Part shown: positions 10,181 through 23,300 of the stretch, piece after piece
Layout of the letters: each line of letters opens with the position of its first letter
Position numbering within the stretch: position 1 is the stretch's first letter
Assembly (NCBI RefSeq): GCF_001039355.2
Contig: NW_019775816.1
Span: 103,503 to 167,502 of the forward strand
Direction: 5' to 3'
DNA from: Lingula anatina
Lineage: Eukaryota > Brachiopoda > Lingulata > Lingulida > Lingulidae
DNA length: 64,000 nucleotides
Notes under the pieces: model-generated
What the model saw: the letters and a program-made list of their open reading frames with translations, nothing else
Database searches by the model: none
What the model was told of the DNA's origin: nothing
Program-made: the position numbers and the translations under genes

Positions 10181-11326
10181 TTACGTACTAGTCGCTCCTT
10201 AATACTGCGTCCTCTCCTGCAGGGCTATATTTACTTTATGTCTAGGGGTGCCTTATTGCAAAATATGAACAGAAAACTTGGTAATTAAAAGGTTGATACA
10301 CTAAAAATAGAAAGAAGTTAAATATATGGTGTGTGCTCAGTGGTTATTGTGGTGTGTTATAGGGTTTCGTATAAAATGCGTTTGTTTTAAGTTACTGTTC
10401 TGTTCAATACAGAGGTCTTCAATGACTTTTTGCCGATTGAGTTACCTTTTTTGCATTACGCTTTTCTTATTCATTAATCAATTATCGACCAGTCCTTGTT
10501 ATTGAATCAATGCATTACACCGTCCCAAACTAAATAAATGAACTCCACATAACTGACTTGTGATTTAAACTGCTATGTCTTCTTATAGATTTCAGAAGAA
10601 ATTTGTGTCGTTTTATCTAAATTTGCAATGATTAGTAACTTTGCAGGTTACGTAAAAACAAGAAATAAGACATTAGGACATTTTAAACGCGATAAAGATA
10701 CCTTATTCACTGTGAAAATATCTTTGTAGACTATTGTACTGCTTTTTCCATAATTACATGTATATTACTCACTGCATTCATGTAACAGTCGGCAGTTGTT
10801 CGGTTGACCACTTATATAGGAATAGGAGAACATGTATATATACCCCATTAAGTATTACAAAAAAGTTACATTATCAATTGAATATAGTCTTATGCAAATG
10901 AGCAATTAAACGAATTTCATTCAGATAACTAATATTATGAAAATATGAAAAATTTATCAGTCTCTCTCTCACAACATAAAAACAGTACGCCACCATGCTA
11001 TTTTATTCATTAACATATATATATTTTTAAGTGAGGCGTTAATATATTTTTATCGGTACATCTAAGGCAGTTGTATATACATATGCGGTATTCAAACTAG
11101 TCACTCCATGCATGCAATAGAAAAAAATATGCATGGGATCGTTCTTCTTGATCTAACGGCTGTGAACTGTGCTTGTCTGTCTGGTGGTGTGCGAAATGTC
11201 AATCAATATTTTTGTTGAATTCAGTGCGAATAAAACTTTTTAAAGCTCAAGTCTCATTCATCGACTCAACGTACGTCCGGTTCACACCCACTTGTTAAGT
11301 GAGTCACTGGGCACTGAAACCTATAA
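10181..11326. other. Intergenic stretch, nothing recognised
   Basis: AT-rich, only short frames. It lies downstream of the minus-strand channel gene and would contain its transcription end. No repeats beyond short AT-rich runs. Confidence 0.5.
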
Positions 11327-11332
11327 TTTATT
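11327..11332 (-). promoter_or_regulatory. Candidate poly(A) signal of the channel gene
   Basis: AATAAA on the minus strand about 48 bp after the stop codon at 11380-11382. Confidence 0.45.
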
Positions 11333-11379
11333 TCTATTAAACTACGAGAACTGTCCGTATCTGTATGTTTTTGACTTGG

Positions 11380-14300
11380 TCACGGCCTCCAAACATTTAC
11401 TGTCCTCGTTTTCCGAGGCTTGTCAATAAACTTCATGTAATCATCCCCGTCCTCGTGTGAACAGTATCGCACGCGCGGTGTGTGAACTTCACCATCGGTA
11501 TCTGACGTCACATATCCGTGGTCACCTGATGGAGAACCGTAAGGGTGTAATCCTCGTCTCCGTTGGTTGGCCTTTAGTCTTGTTCCTGCCGCCAGGCCTC
11601 CGTGTCTGCCTGTGGAAGCAAAGGTCACGTGAGGGCGCGGAGAGTTCGAACTACTTCCAGTTGAGATTCCGTGCCCAGGCTCAGACCCGTTTCTGTTTCC
11701 TTGTCCGTTTTCGCCTTTTTGGATGGGTCCAATCGGAGGAAAGTAATATGGATCTTGGAGCTTGCTTGTCGAGTTATCAATACCATCGCTATTTTTAGTG
11801 GTCGATGGTACATTTTCTCCGTTTGTGCTGTCCCCATTATTTCCAGAGTTGGCATTACCAATGGCGTCAATTGGGTCTTTTGTAAGATCATCTGCTTCAT
11901 TTTCATCATCCGTTTGCCCACGTGGTGTATGATACTGCTCAAGGAAGTTGTCGTCTGCAGGTCCGATTTTTAGCTTCCTTCGAGGAGAGAACCTCCTATG
12001 TTCATCGTGATCTGTAGGAAATACGTTCACATGTCGAGCATGGATGCCATTTGGGAACTTTCGTCCGGCCTTTCTTTCTGAGGCTCCTTTACGTTCTCGT
12101 CTTGGCTTTGTTTGCGTCGTCTGATTTTTCCACTTTTTATCACCGTCAGAAACATACCCAGACGATCCGTCTGACGCGCCGTGCCCCTTATCTTTTCCAC
12201 CGTTCCCGCTCTTGCCTCCTCCCCAAGGCCAACCAAACAGTCCCCAGTTTCGTTTGCGAGATTTTCCTCTCTTAGACTGTGCTGCCCTCTGGTAGTTGGT
12301 TTCGTACTCATCCAGGTTGATCGAATACACGTTGGCGGTGGTCTTTTTCACATTGGTGACCGTACTTGAATTATTGTTTTCTTTTACATTTCTGTTTGAT
12401 TTAACGTTCACATTTTCGTTGACGTTCGTAGACTCTGTTGTCTTTGATGTTTTACTTGCATTCACGTTTTCATTGACTTTACTCGAATCGTTTATTTTTG
12501 TCGAACTTTTGCTTCCTTTCGACGATTTCGATTTAGAATTTGAATTTCGTGACGATTTGTCACGTTTCTTAACGCGTGCCACTTGACCTTTAGTAAGTAT
12601 TGGCGCACAGCTTTCTCCTTTTCTGTAATATTCGTCGTTTTCTGAATCGTAGAGAAGTTGGTTCTTTGCTGTTATTGACTGTGACACTGCATAATTATCC
12701 AAAAAGTTCCCTGCATTAGTCGTGCAAAATTTGGAGAAAAGTCCGTAATACTGGGACGCGTAGTCACCTTGTATCTGTTGTGCTAATCGGTCGTCTGCTG
12801 CTCCTGGGACCGTCTGATGCATAAAGGTTCCATCGAAACTGGATGGAATACACAGGTCCACTATCATGTGAATGAGTACCGTAAGGAGGAGGATTCCCAG
12901 GAGCACAACATTGATGCACCAAATTATAATCAGTAGAAAGAATGCGTACAGAGAGCATTTTATGAAAACGTACCTTTCATCCAATGGATACCAAGTCTGA
13001 TATCTTTGAAATAAATATGTGTCTATTCTCGGGTCAAATAAGCACCAAAAATTTCGTTCAAAGATTGAGGCAAAGTTGCCTGCTACGAGAAAGATAAATC
13101 CAATGAACCATGCTAAAAGAATGGCAAAATAAAGCACACATTTTACAAAGTACAGCCAGTAGAGTTTTCTCATCTTTGAACGAAGCAGAAAATGAAGGCA
13201 TTCTAAATATCCATCTATGTTTTCAGATATGGTTAACTCGTCTGTTTCATCAGCTTCAAAATGCTGATATTGTTTTGTCAAATTATTACAGTGCCACAAA
13301 ATGGCGCTGATGCTCGTCTTCAATTCCTCAACCGCGCTTGCGCGCCAGAAGATCCACGGAATAAGTAACGTTGCAGCTTGAACAAGGAGCAAAATGGATA
13401 AATATTTGTGCGGCAAAGACCGACTAGTTCTACTGTAGACGTATTCGTAATTTTCAGTGATATTTTGTGTTTTGTTTTTGCTGTCGATTTCTGTGTATGT
13501 CCTCGATCCATTGGTGAAGTTCCGAGGCTCGTAAGCATCGTAGTGTGTCCAGCAGTAGTCCTCCACCAGGGCGGCGCTGTATCCGATGCGGCTCACATTA
13601 TGGCTGGGATAACACTCAAGTCTGGTCACTGGAAATTTAATGGTAACAATCGAAAATTAATACTGTGGAAGAAAGAAAGACAAAAAGGAATGAAAGTAGG
13701 GAGGAAGGAAGGAAACATATGCAAGAGTGACGGACAGAAAGAAAAATGTTACTTATTTCTATTATCATCATAGAAGAAGTTTAAATTATTACACGAAGCA
13801 ATGGTAATTCGAACTGGCGCCAACACATTTGTTATAAGATCTATTACCTAAAATGGCAGAATTTGTAAAATTCACGTAATAAAAACAGAAAATGAGCCCA
13901 GACGTTTCTGCCTTATTTTCAATAATGTGCCACCCGCATTTATAACTAGGTAATTAACTAACAAATAAAGCAACGTGACCTTTCGATAAATGAAATATTT
14001 GCTCTATTTCTTTACAATGAAGTTGTGAGTGGAAATCTTAAATATTAAGCAAACAGAGAGAGAGAAATAGTACGAATATGTCTTTTCAAATAAATATACA
14101 GTATTTTCATCTAAAACGCATTAGCAATGACTTCTAATGAATTAAATTTAGTAGACATTTCAACTAGAAAATTCTACATAGGTAAAGAGAGACGGGGGGA
14201 AAAACAATCAAGAGATGCAAATAAAAGAACACAAATATTTACAACGTTAACGAAAGCAAGAAAGAGAGAAACTTGTGAAACCTTACCAAAGTTGAAAACG

Positions 14301-14422
14301 ATCAGTCCTAGTAGACCCAGTAATACGCCAGGTATTATGCCGCCATACAGCACCGCTCTTTCCAAAAACAGATCAGTGCGCACTTGCTTCTCATTTGACG
14401 TCCTTGGCCAGACATTCCCCAT
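11380..14422 (-). CDS. Innexin/pannexin-like four-transmembrane large-pore channel with long disordered tail
   Basis: Seen: coding exons 14287-14422 (ATG at 14420-14422, GTAAGG donor) and 11380-13628 (TTTCCAG acceptor), joined in phase, 794 aa. A 22-residue cytoplasmic N-terminus leads into TM1 (about 23-45, LYGGIIPGVLLGLLGLIVF). Loop 1 has two Cys (C51 in ECYPSH, C71 in EDYCW) and four N-glycosylation sequons (NFT, NGS, NKT, NIT). TM2 is near 120-141 and ends PWIFWR. TM3 reads CVLYFAILLAWFIGFIFLVA. Loop 2 has Cys in NFWCLFDPR and FIKCSLY, and TM4 follows. The last roughly 450 residues are hydrophilic and Ser/Asn/Lys/Gly-rich, with VNENVN-type near-repeats and RKRN/KPRRERK basic clusters. Known: innexins and pannexins have this topology with two Cys per extracellular loop and YCW in loop 1. 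Inferred: a gap-junction or hemichannel subunit; the classical innexin YYQWV motif is absent, so it may be a divergent branch or another large-pore channel family. Confidence 0.72.
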
Positions 14423-15510
14423 CTTTTACGACTTGAAAAAAATAAATTTTATGTTTTTGTTCTCATATTCTATCGTGGAGTCTCTGATTGGGTCTGTGGG
14501 TAAACGATATGATACAATAAAATTGTGTTCAGTCTTTAATATTAGCAAGAAAACTGTCTTTCCTGTTTTAAATGCATTGTTTCAGACAAACAGTCCGTCC
14601 TTACGAATGCACTGAAATTATGTTGTCTTCACTTTCACAAGACTGTGGACGGCTCCTTCCACTTATACAGTAGTTACAGAAGCATCCTTTTTAACGGCAG
14701 CAATTATCTCAATAATTCCAAAGTCAGTTATCTGCGAACATAAATTTAGAAAAAAAAGCGTCCCTTCCCATCTCAACTGTTCCGTCTGTACTTCCAAAAA
14801 GATAGATCCCTCGTGTCTCTTAATTAAGGTGCGATCGTTTCAGTTAATCCTGAGTTGATCGTTGATCAGCATGTTTAAGTTTAAACAAGCTCAAACATTC
14901 GTTTAAGGGAATTACTACGCACTTACGCGTATAAGCTGCTGTAATCTCGTTATTGAAACAAACAGGGTTGTTTTGAAACAAATTCCAGCCTCGTATACAT
15001 AGAAACATGTAGCTACCGGGTAGAAACACATACACAAGCTGGTGCTGTAAGCCTTTGTTTAGGCTTAAATGAATAAAAACACTTGTCAGCAAGTTAATGA
15101 TACGATTGTTTGTCCTTTTTCACTTAATCAGACAAAATGAGTTTTGATTCAGTGCATGCGGACGCCGGGATAAGCGGTTGCTACCTATAAAGCGTATTTG
15201 AGTAGATTAAGGGCGAGTTTTGATTGACCAATTTAATGAGGTCAGAGGTCTGTGTCGGAGTTAACGTAGCCTACACACCACAACACCAACAACGAGAATA
15301 AATAAACGAATGAATACTATCCTCTGGCATTTTGAAGAAAAACTAATACATAAATGATTGTTACATTGTACTTTACTTTATTCAAAAAAGGAAAATTACA
15401 TTTTTTTTCTTTTTTTTTCAACACGAAATAATACACAAAGAATTTCATCAATTTGATATGTGTTACTTAATTGCATATCGAGGGAAATACACCCTTCTAT
15501 CTTTTTTAAA

Positions 15511-15511
15511 A

Positions 15512-15562
<51 letters not shown>

Positions 15563-15582
15563 ATGAAATGAAATGAAATGAA
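15511..15582. repeat. (AAAT)n microsatellite followed by (GAAAT)n
   Basis: Uninterrupted ATAA/AAAT units followed by a shorter run of GAAAT units. Confidence 0.9.
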
Positions 15583-15836
15583 AAAGACAAAAAAATATAA
15601 TAATCAAAAACTCAAGACAAAACCGAGTCATTCCCATTATATAACAGAACAACTAGGCTTGTCTACAGTATAATGTTCGCCGAAAGAAGGGTTACAAAAT
15701 TCTGCCCCTACACCTTGGCCTGTAGACAACAATTTCTTTTTTATAATTTGACACAACATACGAAATGCCATAGAGCCTGGAATAAATTTTGATTCAGAGG
15801 AGACGTTTTCCTACCTAGAAGGTGCTTTTTAACCCC

Positions 15837-15875
15837 CCTCCCCCCTCCCCCCCCCCCCCCACCACCACCACAACC
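15837..15875. repeat. Poly-C tract grading into CCA repeats
   Basis: Long C-rich run, then ACCACCACC. Shortly after it come GCATCCGCCCG-type bases like those at the edges of other C-tract repeats in the window. Confidence 0.85.
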
Positions 15876-16257
15876 CCCACCCCCTGTTACGGGCCTGGCC
15901 TTATTAGGAAAACCCTGCATCCGCCCGAAAGGTAGTCCATGAAACTTAGGGCACACTTATCGTAAAGGTCGACACAAGCCGTATCAGCCAGCGACCTTTG
16001 GTGACCAGGTAAGATAAAGTCACCTGTCACTTTTAGCTGAAGTTTAATACATCTAAAAGCTGGCTGTGATGAACGATGGCCACAGCAATTAGAGGTCGGT
16101 TAATTAATCTCAACCCGTGCCTGTGGAACGCTAGCACGCACGTCTCACACACACGCACTTTCTTTCGCGAAATACAACAAAGTCAACTGACAAGTACAAG
16201 TCGTGGCCAATAATATAGGGAGAAGATGCTGTTATTTAATGCTCTGTACTTATTTCA

Positions 16258-16331
16258 TATCACCACCCATGCTGCTGTGAATGGGACAGAGAAGAACACC
16301 AATCGCATTCTCATTCACAGTAGCAGTGATA
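16258..16331 (+). ncRNA. Candidate small hairpin RNA (pre-miRNA-sized), unproven
   Basis: The 5' arm 16258-16286 can pair with the 3' arm 16309-16331: six base pairs at the base (TATCAC/GTGATA), a six-base bulge on the 5' arm, then 17 continuous pairs including two G-U wobbles if the plus strand is transcribed. The loop is about 22 nt. Size and shape suit a microRNA precursor, but conservation and expression are unknown and it could be a MITE relic or chance. Confidence 0.25.
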
Positions 16332-18020
16332 CCAGTGACAACTCTTAGTAACAATGACAACAGTAGGAAATTTAAGTGCATATCAAAGACGAGGTTGCGA
16401 GGCAGTTGCATTGTGACAGTTATCTATTAACTTGAGCAATCTCGAGCCTGTGCAAGGGGCTACTGATCCCTTCTATAAAATGGAGAGAGAAGATAGTGTC
16501 GAGCACACCCTGCTCTTCGTTGTAACTCAGTGTATTTAAATACGTATAGGCATCTTTAAACGGCGCATTGAGTTACTAAAACAACATTGAAATAGGCATC
16601 TAGAAGACGACGTGAGGGATTTAGAAGTTTTCTATTGAACGTGTTGAAGGTGAGTTTTTATTGTTCGCTATCATAATTATACTACGACCATATATACTGG
16701 GGCTGATATCACAAAGAAGTCTAGCTTGTCCTAGTATCCAAACTTTAAGACCAAACATTTGGCCCGATTCAGTTCGAGATAAAACCCACAACAATCCACA
16801 GTCGAAGTATTTGTCTGAAACGATCGCCATGTCTTTTATGTTATAAAACAGGAGACACAGTCCATTTCATTAGACAGCTACCGATTCATCTTTGGTCTAA
16901 GCAGAATAAAAATTTTACCTTAAAGTCTAAAGCAATTTTCGTTTTATAATTTTCTTGTGAACAGGTCCCTGATTCCACAGTTACCTCACACAAGTAAGTA
17001 CATAGTTCTAAGCGCAATGATTCTTTAGACCGTGCTTTATAACTCGGCCAAAACTTGGCAGCCGTACGTCGTCGGTTACATCAGCGGAGATCAATGACGT
17101 CTTGAGTATATACATTTTTTTTTATAATATAATTTGTTTGTGTGTGTATGTGCGTGTGCGTGCGACGTGCGTGTATGTTTACCTGTGTGCATGTCGACTC
17201 TATATTAATAATTGTTGGCATTAACTTTCAACATATTTAAACAATTATTCTGCAACCTTTTTGTGTATATCTATGTATGTGTGCGTGCAAGGAGGGGAAC
17301 ATGTGATAGTATGTGTTCCATCGTTCTATCATTTATCCCATGGTTGAAAGCTGTGTACAGTGAATTGTAATAACATCAAGTTTCATATTTGAGAAGACTT
17401 TAAGGTTAAGCGGTTTTCGTCACAGTTGTTGTTAAAGAAAATCACGTGTAATTGCCGTATGTTTCAATCACGAGATTGTTCCTTTTTAAACCAAATGCCC
17501 ACAATAAAACAACTTTCTATTTCTTCTCATTGCGTCACGTTGTGTAAATCTCCATGATTTATTTCAAATTAGGTGTCTTTTTTCCACTCTGTGTATTTAT
17601 CACGGCTGGCGTAATTAATTTTCTTCTCTCGGGCGAGCAAATAACGATTTTGTTGACGCAAGATAAAGTTTGTGGGATTACTAATCGAAATACTTCCAGA
17701 GAGACGTAGCAACGAGACAATAGTATAGCATCTTGAGTAATTATTCGTGAAACCAAGTTCTGTCTTCAGCTATATGTTTTCTAATTTTCATCATATTTCG
17801 TATATTCTATTATCAATATTTGTATATTACCACATCCGAATATATTCATTTCTTCCTTTTCTCTTTCACTCTCTTTCCCCTTCCCCCATCCTTTCATCTT
17901 TTCTTATTCCCTTTTTCTCCCTCACATTCTCTCTTTTCCTTTCTTCTTTCTGGCTCTTTTTTTCTGCTATTCGTACTGTCCCAATGACTATCCCCCGTCT
18001 ATTTCTTTCTCTATCCCCTT

Positions 18021-18023
<3 letters not shown>

Positions 18024-18082
<59 letters not shown>

Positions 18083-18088
18083 TGTGTA
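18024..18088. repeat. (CT)n then (GT)n compound microsatellite
   Basis: About 40 bp of CT units followed directly by about 22 bp of GT units. Confidence 0.95.
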
Positions 18089-18829
18089 TGTTCCGAATAA
18101 CCTACCATATCATTTCAAATCTTTCAATTTCTTTCAACACGAAATGTCTCACTTTTCATTTTCTCTTTTTTTTTTCATTATGAGATTAAAGCGATGAATC
18201 ACCCTTTGGTTATGAAAATTATTATTGAGCCTCGACTTTCATTGTAGGCTTTATGACAATGGGTCCTATTCTTTCCTTTTATTAAAATTGAACCTGGGCT
18301 ATCGTCCGTTGGAAAAAATTACTCAAGTGCTATCAACAAAGAGATGTGGCATAAAAAAAAGACGTATTAATCCGATTGACGCTATTTTGTGGGAACGGAA
18401 ACTAGAATAAAAAGTGTGGCCGCAATCTGCGGGCAACTTGACCCGGAAAACAACACCTAAAACTTCGGTGTGTTTCTGTAAGTCAGTTTGAATGCAATGA
18501 TTTTTGCTGAGTCAAACCTGTAGCGAAGTTTCTTCAACTGCGGCTTACTTGGAGACGAAAGAGAAGCGTATACGTTTTATTCATTTCTGCAAAGCAAGGT
18601 AAATATAATGGGGGTTCACTATCGGGGACAATATAGGAAAAAAAGTCTTATGAATTCTGCAGGTTTCTTTTTTTGACGAACGCTGTATTTGCCACATTGT
18701 ATATTAATCGGAATTAGCGGAAGTGGTTCACATATCCGTGTGCCGTGTTCATGTTTGTAAGCGTGCTACTAAACAGAGAATCGCGTAGGTTGGAGGGAGT
18801 AAGAGAAGGCACAAGGCTGGTACTGTATG

Positions 18830-18957
18830 TACCCTCTACCAAGGCCACAGATTGATTTTTCAGTTGATATCCACAGAGACTTATTTATGAACTTTTTTTC
18901 TATAAGTGCGAATATTTGGGATAAATTATACCGTCCAGATGGCCGCTAGAATAGAGA
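18830..18957. mobile_element. MITE copy, CCCTCTACC family
   Basis: Starts TACCCTCTACCAAGGC followed by CACAGATTGATTTTTCA, nearly identical to the left 34 bases of the copy at 8825. The right end is degraded (GGCCGCTAGAATAGAG) but sits at the spacing expected for a 127-bp element. Confidence 0.6.
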
Positions 18958-19683
18958 AGCTGATATGCTAGTGCACACTCAAACCGTTTCTACTTCAGGG
19001 GTAAGATATTAATATGGTTACGCACCTAAGATGAAAGTAAGGTACATGTACGTGTACGCCCAAGTCACCTTAGATAAGCATTCCAAACTGAAAAATCATT
19101 GCAAACTTCTTAGTATTCGTGTTCTTTATTAACACACTTAAGTCAAAATACTCAGATACGCTATTCCGTAAGGGCGCCGGTAATTGTGAAAAATGACGAG
19201 GCATAACATCCCAAACAAAACGCGTCTTTATCATGTCCCGTGCAACCATGTAAAAATAATTGATGGAGAAAAAGACAGCATTAGGACAATTTTTCATTTT
19301 TATCGTAATACCTTGTCACGTCACATCAATGACAGATGGGGACCCTGTCATTTCAAGAGTGTTTGTAAGAAACCTTATACTTGTATTTTTTCTAGTGCAT
19401 GCGGGTGTAATTACACTACTACTTTATGTAAACAGGTAACTGAACCCTCGGTCTCCGTATACTGCTTGTAATAAGATGACCTTTTTTAAGCCGACTTAGT
19501 TTCTGATTGATGGATAGATATATGAGGGCCTGTCTTAAGACGATATTACATTACTTTTTCGTGTTCATGGCAGGATCAATATTTTTTTCTATTTTTGTCG
19601 CAGGTAATTTTTTTGTCAGTGTAGACTGCAGTAGGAGAAGCGGTGCGTGGGCGAAAAATGGGGCGTCTTGTGTTTTTTCTTTA

Positions 19684-19686
<3 letters not shown>

Positions 19687-19733
<47 letters not shown>
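19687..19733. repeat. (ATT)n microsatellite
   Basis: Uninterrupted ATT units. Confidence 0.95.
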
Positions 19734-20299
19734 TCATTTGCATATTATAAGGATTATAATATTTTCACATTTTGATTAATATATTTCATCGTCATTTATC
19801 TCCCTCTTATGCTCAATTTTATACATTATGATGGCTAAGACCTTTAACAAATTAGAAAAAATGTTTTGTCTACCTCAAACACAAACTAATCGATGCTCTG
19901 TCTCGCCACTTTCTTTTCCTTTGTGGCTTTCTTATCACTGCTCGGTGCTTATAAGTCTCTCTCACTTTTAATGAATAAAGATAGCTTTGTTTAAGTGATC
20001 TTAGGCAGCAAATATTTACCCGACAGGTGTTTTAATCGGAGTCATTGATTTGTTCTCCTCGTTTTGTGCCTTATCTATTTTACACTTTCATTAATGTGAT
20101 GCGAGAAGAGCATCGTGTCGTTGAGGTTACATGTTATGCAGTTAAATACACTCTTATCAATTTAATTTGCTGGAGATTTAAGCTAATCATAACTATGTAG
20201 ACTTAAAATCGGCATCGATGTTAATGGTGAGAGAGGTATATGAAACAACATAAAAAACATTAGGTTTAGTTGCTTGCGTTCCTTTTTAATTTGCTGCCA

Positions 20300-20314
20300 C
20301 CCCCCCCCCCCCCC
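20300..20314. repeat. Poly-C tract
   Basis: Fifteen consecutive C. Confidence 0.9.
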
Positions 20315-23300
20315 GCAAGTTGATTAATTGCAAATTGCATTTATTTATTTATTCATTTGTTTATTTATTTATTTATTTCCTCATAACTTATCTTTTCATT
20401 TTATATCTTTTTAATCAATACATATTACATATTTTGATTGGGCGACTAATGTAGCCTCCGTGCATAAGTTACTTATCCAATTATTTTAATTCTTGAATAA
20501 AACATCTTTACTTAACTGGATTGCTTTCGCCTTTTCTTTAAGTAGGCGGGCTTTAAGACACGGGGTGACACGGTGCCACAGTATTAAACGCCCCAACCCC
20601 ACCCTCGCCCCAGTGGCCCATTCAACATGAATGACAATATTGAACACGATTGGAATGGTAATCGGTGTTCTCTATTCTCTAATAAACATATCACTGTCAA
20701 AACTAGCCCTTTGCTCCGTACGTTATATCTTCTATATGCTGAGGACGTGGCGAAAAGGCAGTAGGTACCATTTTTTATGATGGTCGACGGTGTGACCAGA
20801 GCGTGGGAACGAGGCCACGACTTCCGGCTCCTGAGGCGAGAACTATTCTGGTATATAATGGGTATAAAGTCACACGAAACTACTAGTTTACACATGAATA
20901 GATAGTTAACAACTATACATAAATATCTATACATAAAATTGTACTGCAGTTAGAACTTTGGTATGGAGGAATTCCCTTGGTTACATTAAGTACACCAGGA
21001 AAGAAAAGACAAAGTGGTGCCAAGATCTTTGTTCAGTTCATCTATCAAAGACTACTCTTCTCTGCTCGATTTAATTTTTAAAAGTTTTAATCACATTTTA
21101 CGAACAACACATTTTCCACAACAGCGGATCCAAACGCTGTATGAACAAAAGGAAACCGTTACAATAGGCACACTGTGTTTGCCCATCTAATTTTTTTCAA
21201 CGAAGAAAAAATCCGACTTCCCACTGTGCATCCCAAGTAAAAACCCCTGCCCCATTAACGACGCCAAGACGCAAAAAAGGACAAAACAGGGCATCGGAGA
21301 ATGTCTCTCCCTCCACTTGATTAAGAATCGGAAAGATTTACCGTATAGAGTGTCGCTTGGCTTTTAGAAAACAGCTCCCCACCATACAAAACACGCCCAT
21401 GACGCGGTATAAGATGACACTGACTGTTTAGAAACTGTTCGAGGTCTTTGAAATAACATACTACTGTCATGTTTCGGTTGACAAACAACATGTCAGAGGA
21501 CATTATATCACAGGTGATCGGTATTGTCGCTGCCCCTAAACTCGTGTATGTGTGTAAATTAGAAATTTCGAAAAGTAAGATAACATTACTTGGTAGAAAC
21601 AACGTATAGGGCTGTTTACACACCACGGATCGGCGCGGAAGTGCGCTTAACGTTCTTTGTATTGACGTTAATGACGCAATTACATTAGACTATTCTTGTG
21701 TGTGAATCTGATTATAAAAAGTGGTTATGTTTTATGTACATTTATCGTTGAAAAAATCGCTGGACACAGCACGCTTAGTCATCTAGGGTAGTAACGAACT
21801 CTTATTAAAATAGCAATATTTCTTTCAATTGTTTGAATTTGGATGAATACAATATATATATGTAAAGCGCAGTTTTCAGCCCAGATCGATTTTAAAGAAA
21901 ATACCGATATTTCTTCAATTTAAACATTTATTTCTGTTCTATTCAGTATTATATCTCAAAACTAGGATCGTTCATTTCTTCAACTGTAAACCCTCCTTCA
22001 CTTAAAATGGATTTAAAAATTCGATGAGTGAGTTTTTCACAAAGCTTTTTGTGGAGTTCACAAAGAAGGTCAGCAGAGGATCGCCGCGTGCTCGATATCT
22101 GGAGCTGGCTTTTTAATTTGCTGCTCAGTTTGATGAATTGGACAGAGTGGGACTGACTGTCAACTAAGACGAGCGCGAGGTTGTGAGAGGTCGAACTGAT
22201 TAGTGGAAGCCATCGAAGGCACAGCTTTCAAGAGGTGGGTTGTAGTAGTTAAGACTGAACCAAGAATTATCCGTTGGCTGAAGAAATGCTCAGTTCTTAA
22301 GGGCACTTTCACACAAATTTATCATTAAAGAGTTAAGATTACCCCCCCCCCCACTCCCCCTGAAAAATGAACTCACAACTAGTAGTTCCTCATTCAGGTT
22401 CTTTTCACACACGTTTGCGGCGGTTATGACTTAAACTTGCTCGTTTTTTAATACACGGAAGAAATGCGTCAATACATATCCATCACGAGGAAAAGGGTAG
22501 TGCTTATTGATTGTTGTATTTAAACATAGGTTTGTTTGACAATAAGAGGTAGATATCACAGTAATTATTTCTTCAAACTGTATTATTTCTGTGACTAAGA
22601 CGACGATTTCACCGTTGAAGGTGTTTATAGAAATTGTTCTTAATGCTTTGAGTACAGAGCACAGCTCACGAAACTTTTTCCTGCAAGTATTACTGGTAGT
22701 TGAGTGAAATTATTAGATGTCAGTCACTGTAAGATTGATTTATCTTGAATCATGTAGCTGTTTGCAAGTTCAACGTCGTTGAAGGCTGCGACATAATATT
22801 GTAATTTTGTGCATTTTGAAGGTAAACTATGAAGTGATATGTGTTATCATTTCGATGGAGGGGGGTTGTGTTGAAAATGAATGTTTTCCATAAACTGTCA
22901 AAATAACTGTCTCTAAAAATGACCAGTGGACTTTTTTTTTAATTTTATTAATGAATGCTTGCTAAAATCAAGTTGATGTCACTGTACCCACCGGTATGGT
23001 ACCGTGTAATAGGATTTACTGAATGCTGCTAACCAAACTTCCATTCACTAGAAATTATCTAACGAGTAAATATAAGATTTGTAATATATGTCATTACAGC
23101 ATTTTTAAATAACACGGAACTTTTACCATGCCTTGATAAAAGGGCTTCTAAGAAAACTAGCTTCTATCAGCAAGAAAATTCCCTTACCAGCCTTCAGAAG
23201 TTAAGTTTTAAGTAACATATGATACCCAGGGTGGTAAAGGGCCAATGTGTCACGTGAGGGTCAAAAGGTCAATGGGTCATATCTGTGACGTCATAAGATC

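Noticed and set aside
12027-12586. Plus- and minus-strand frames of 60-96 codons over the channel tail
   Set aside because: They are shadows of the low-complexity tail of the minus-strand channel gene in other frames; no independent support.
14127-14615. 162-codon plus-strand frame
   Set aside because: It runs antisense over coding exon 1 of the channel gene (14287-14422), whose splice sites and TM1 are convincing; the frame has no domain.
20584-20934. 116-codon minus-strand frame
   Set aside because: No domain, no splice context, and the other strand is almost as open; probably chance or an old repeat.
21321-21626. 101-codon minus-strand frame
   Set aside because: Composition is not decisive and no family is recognised; no neighbouring exon.
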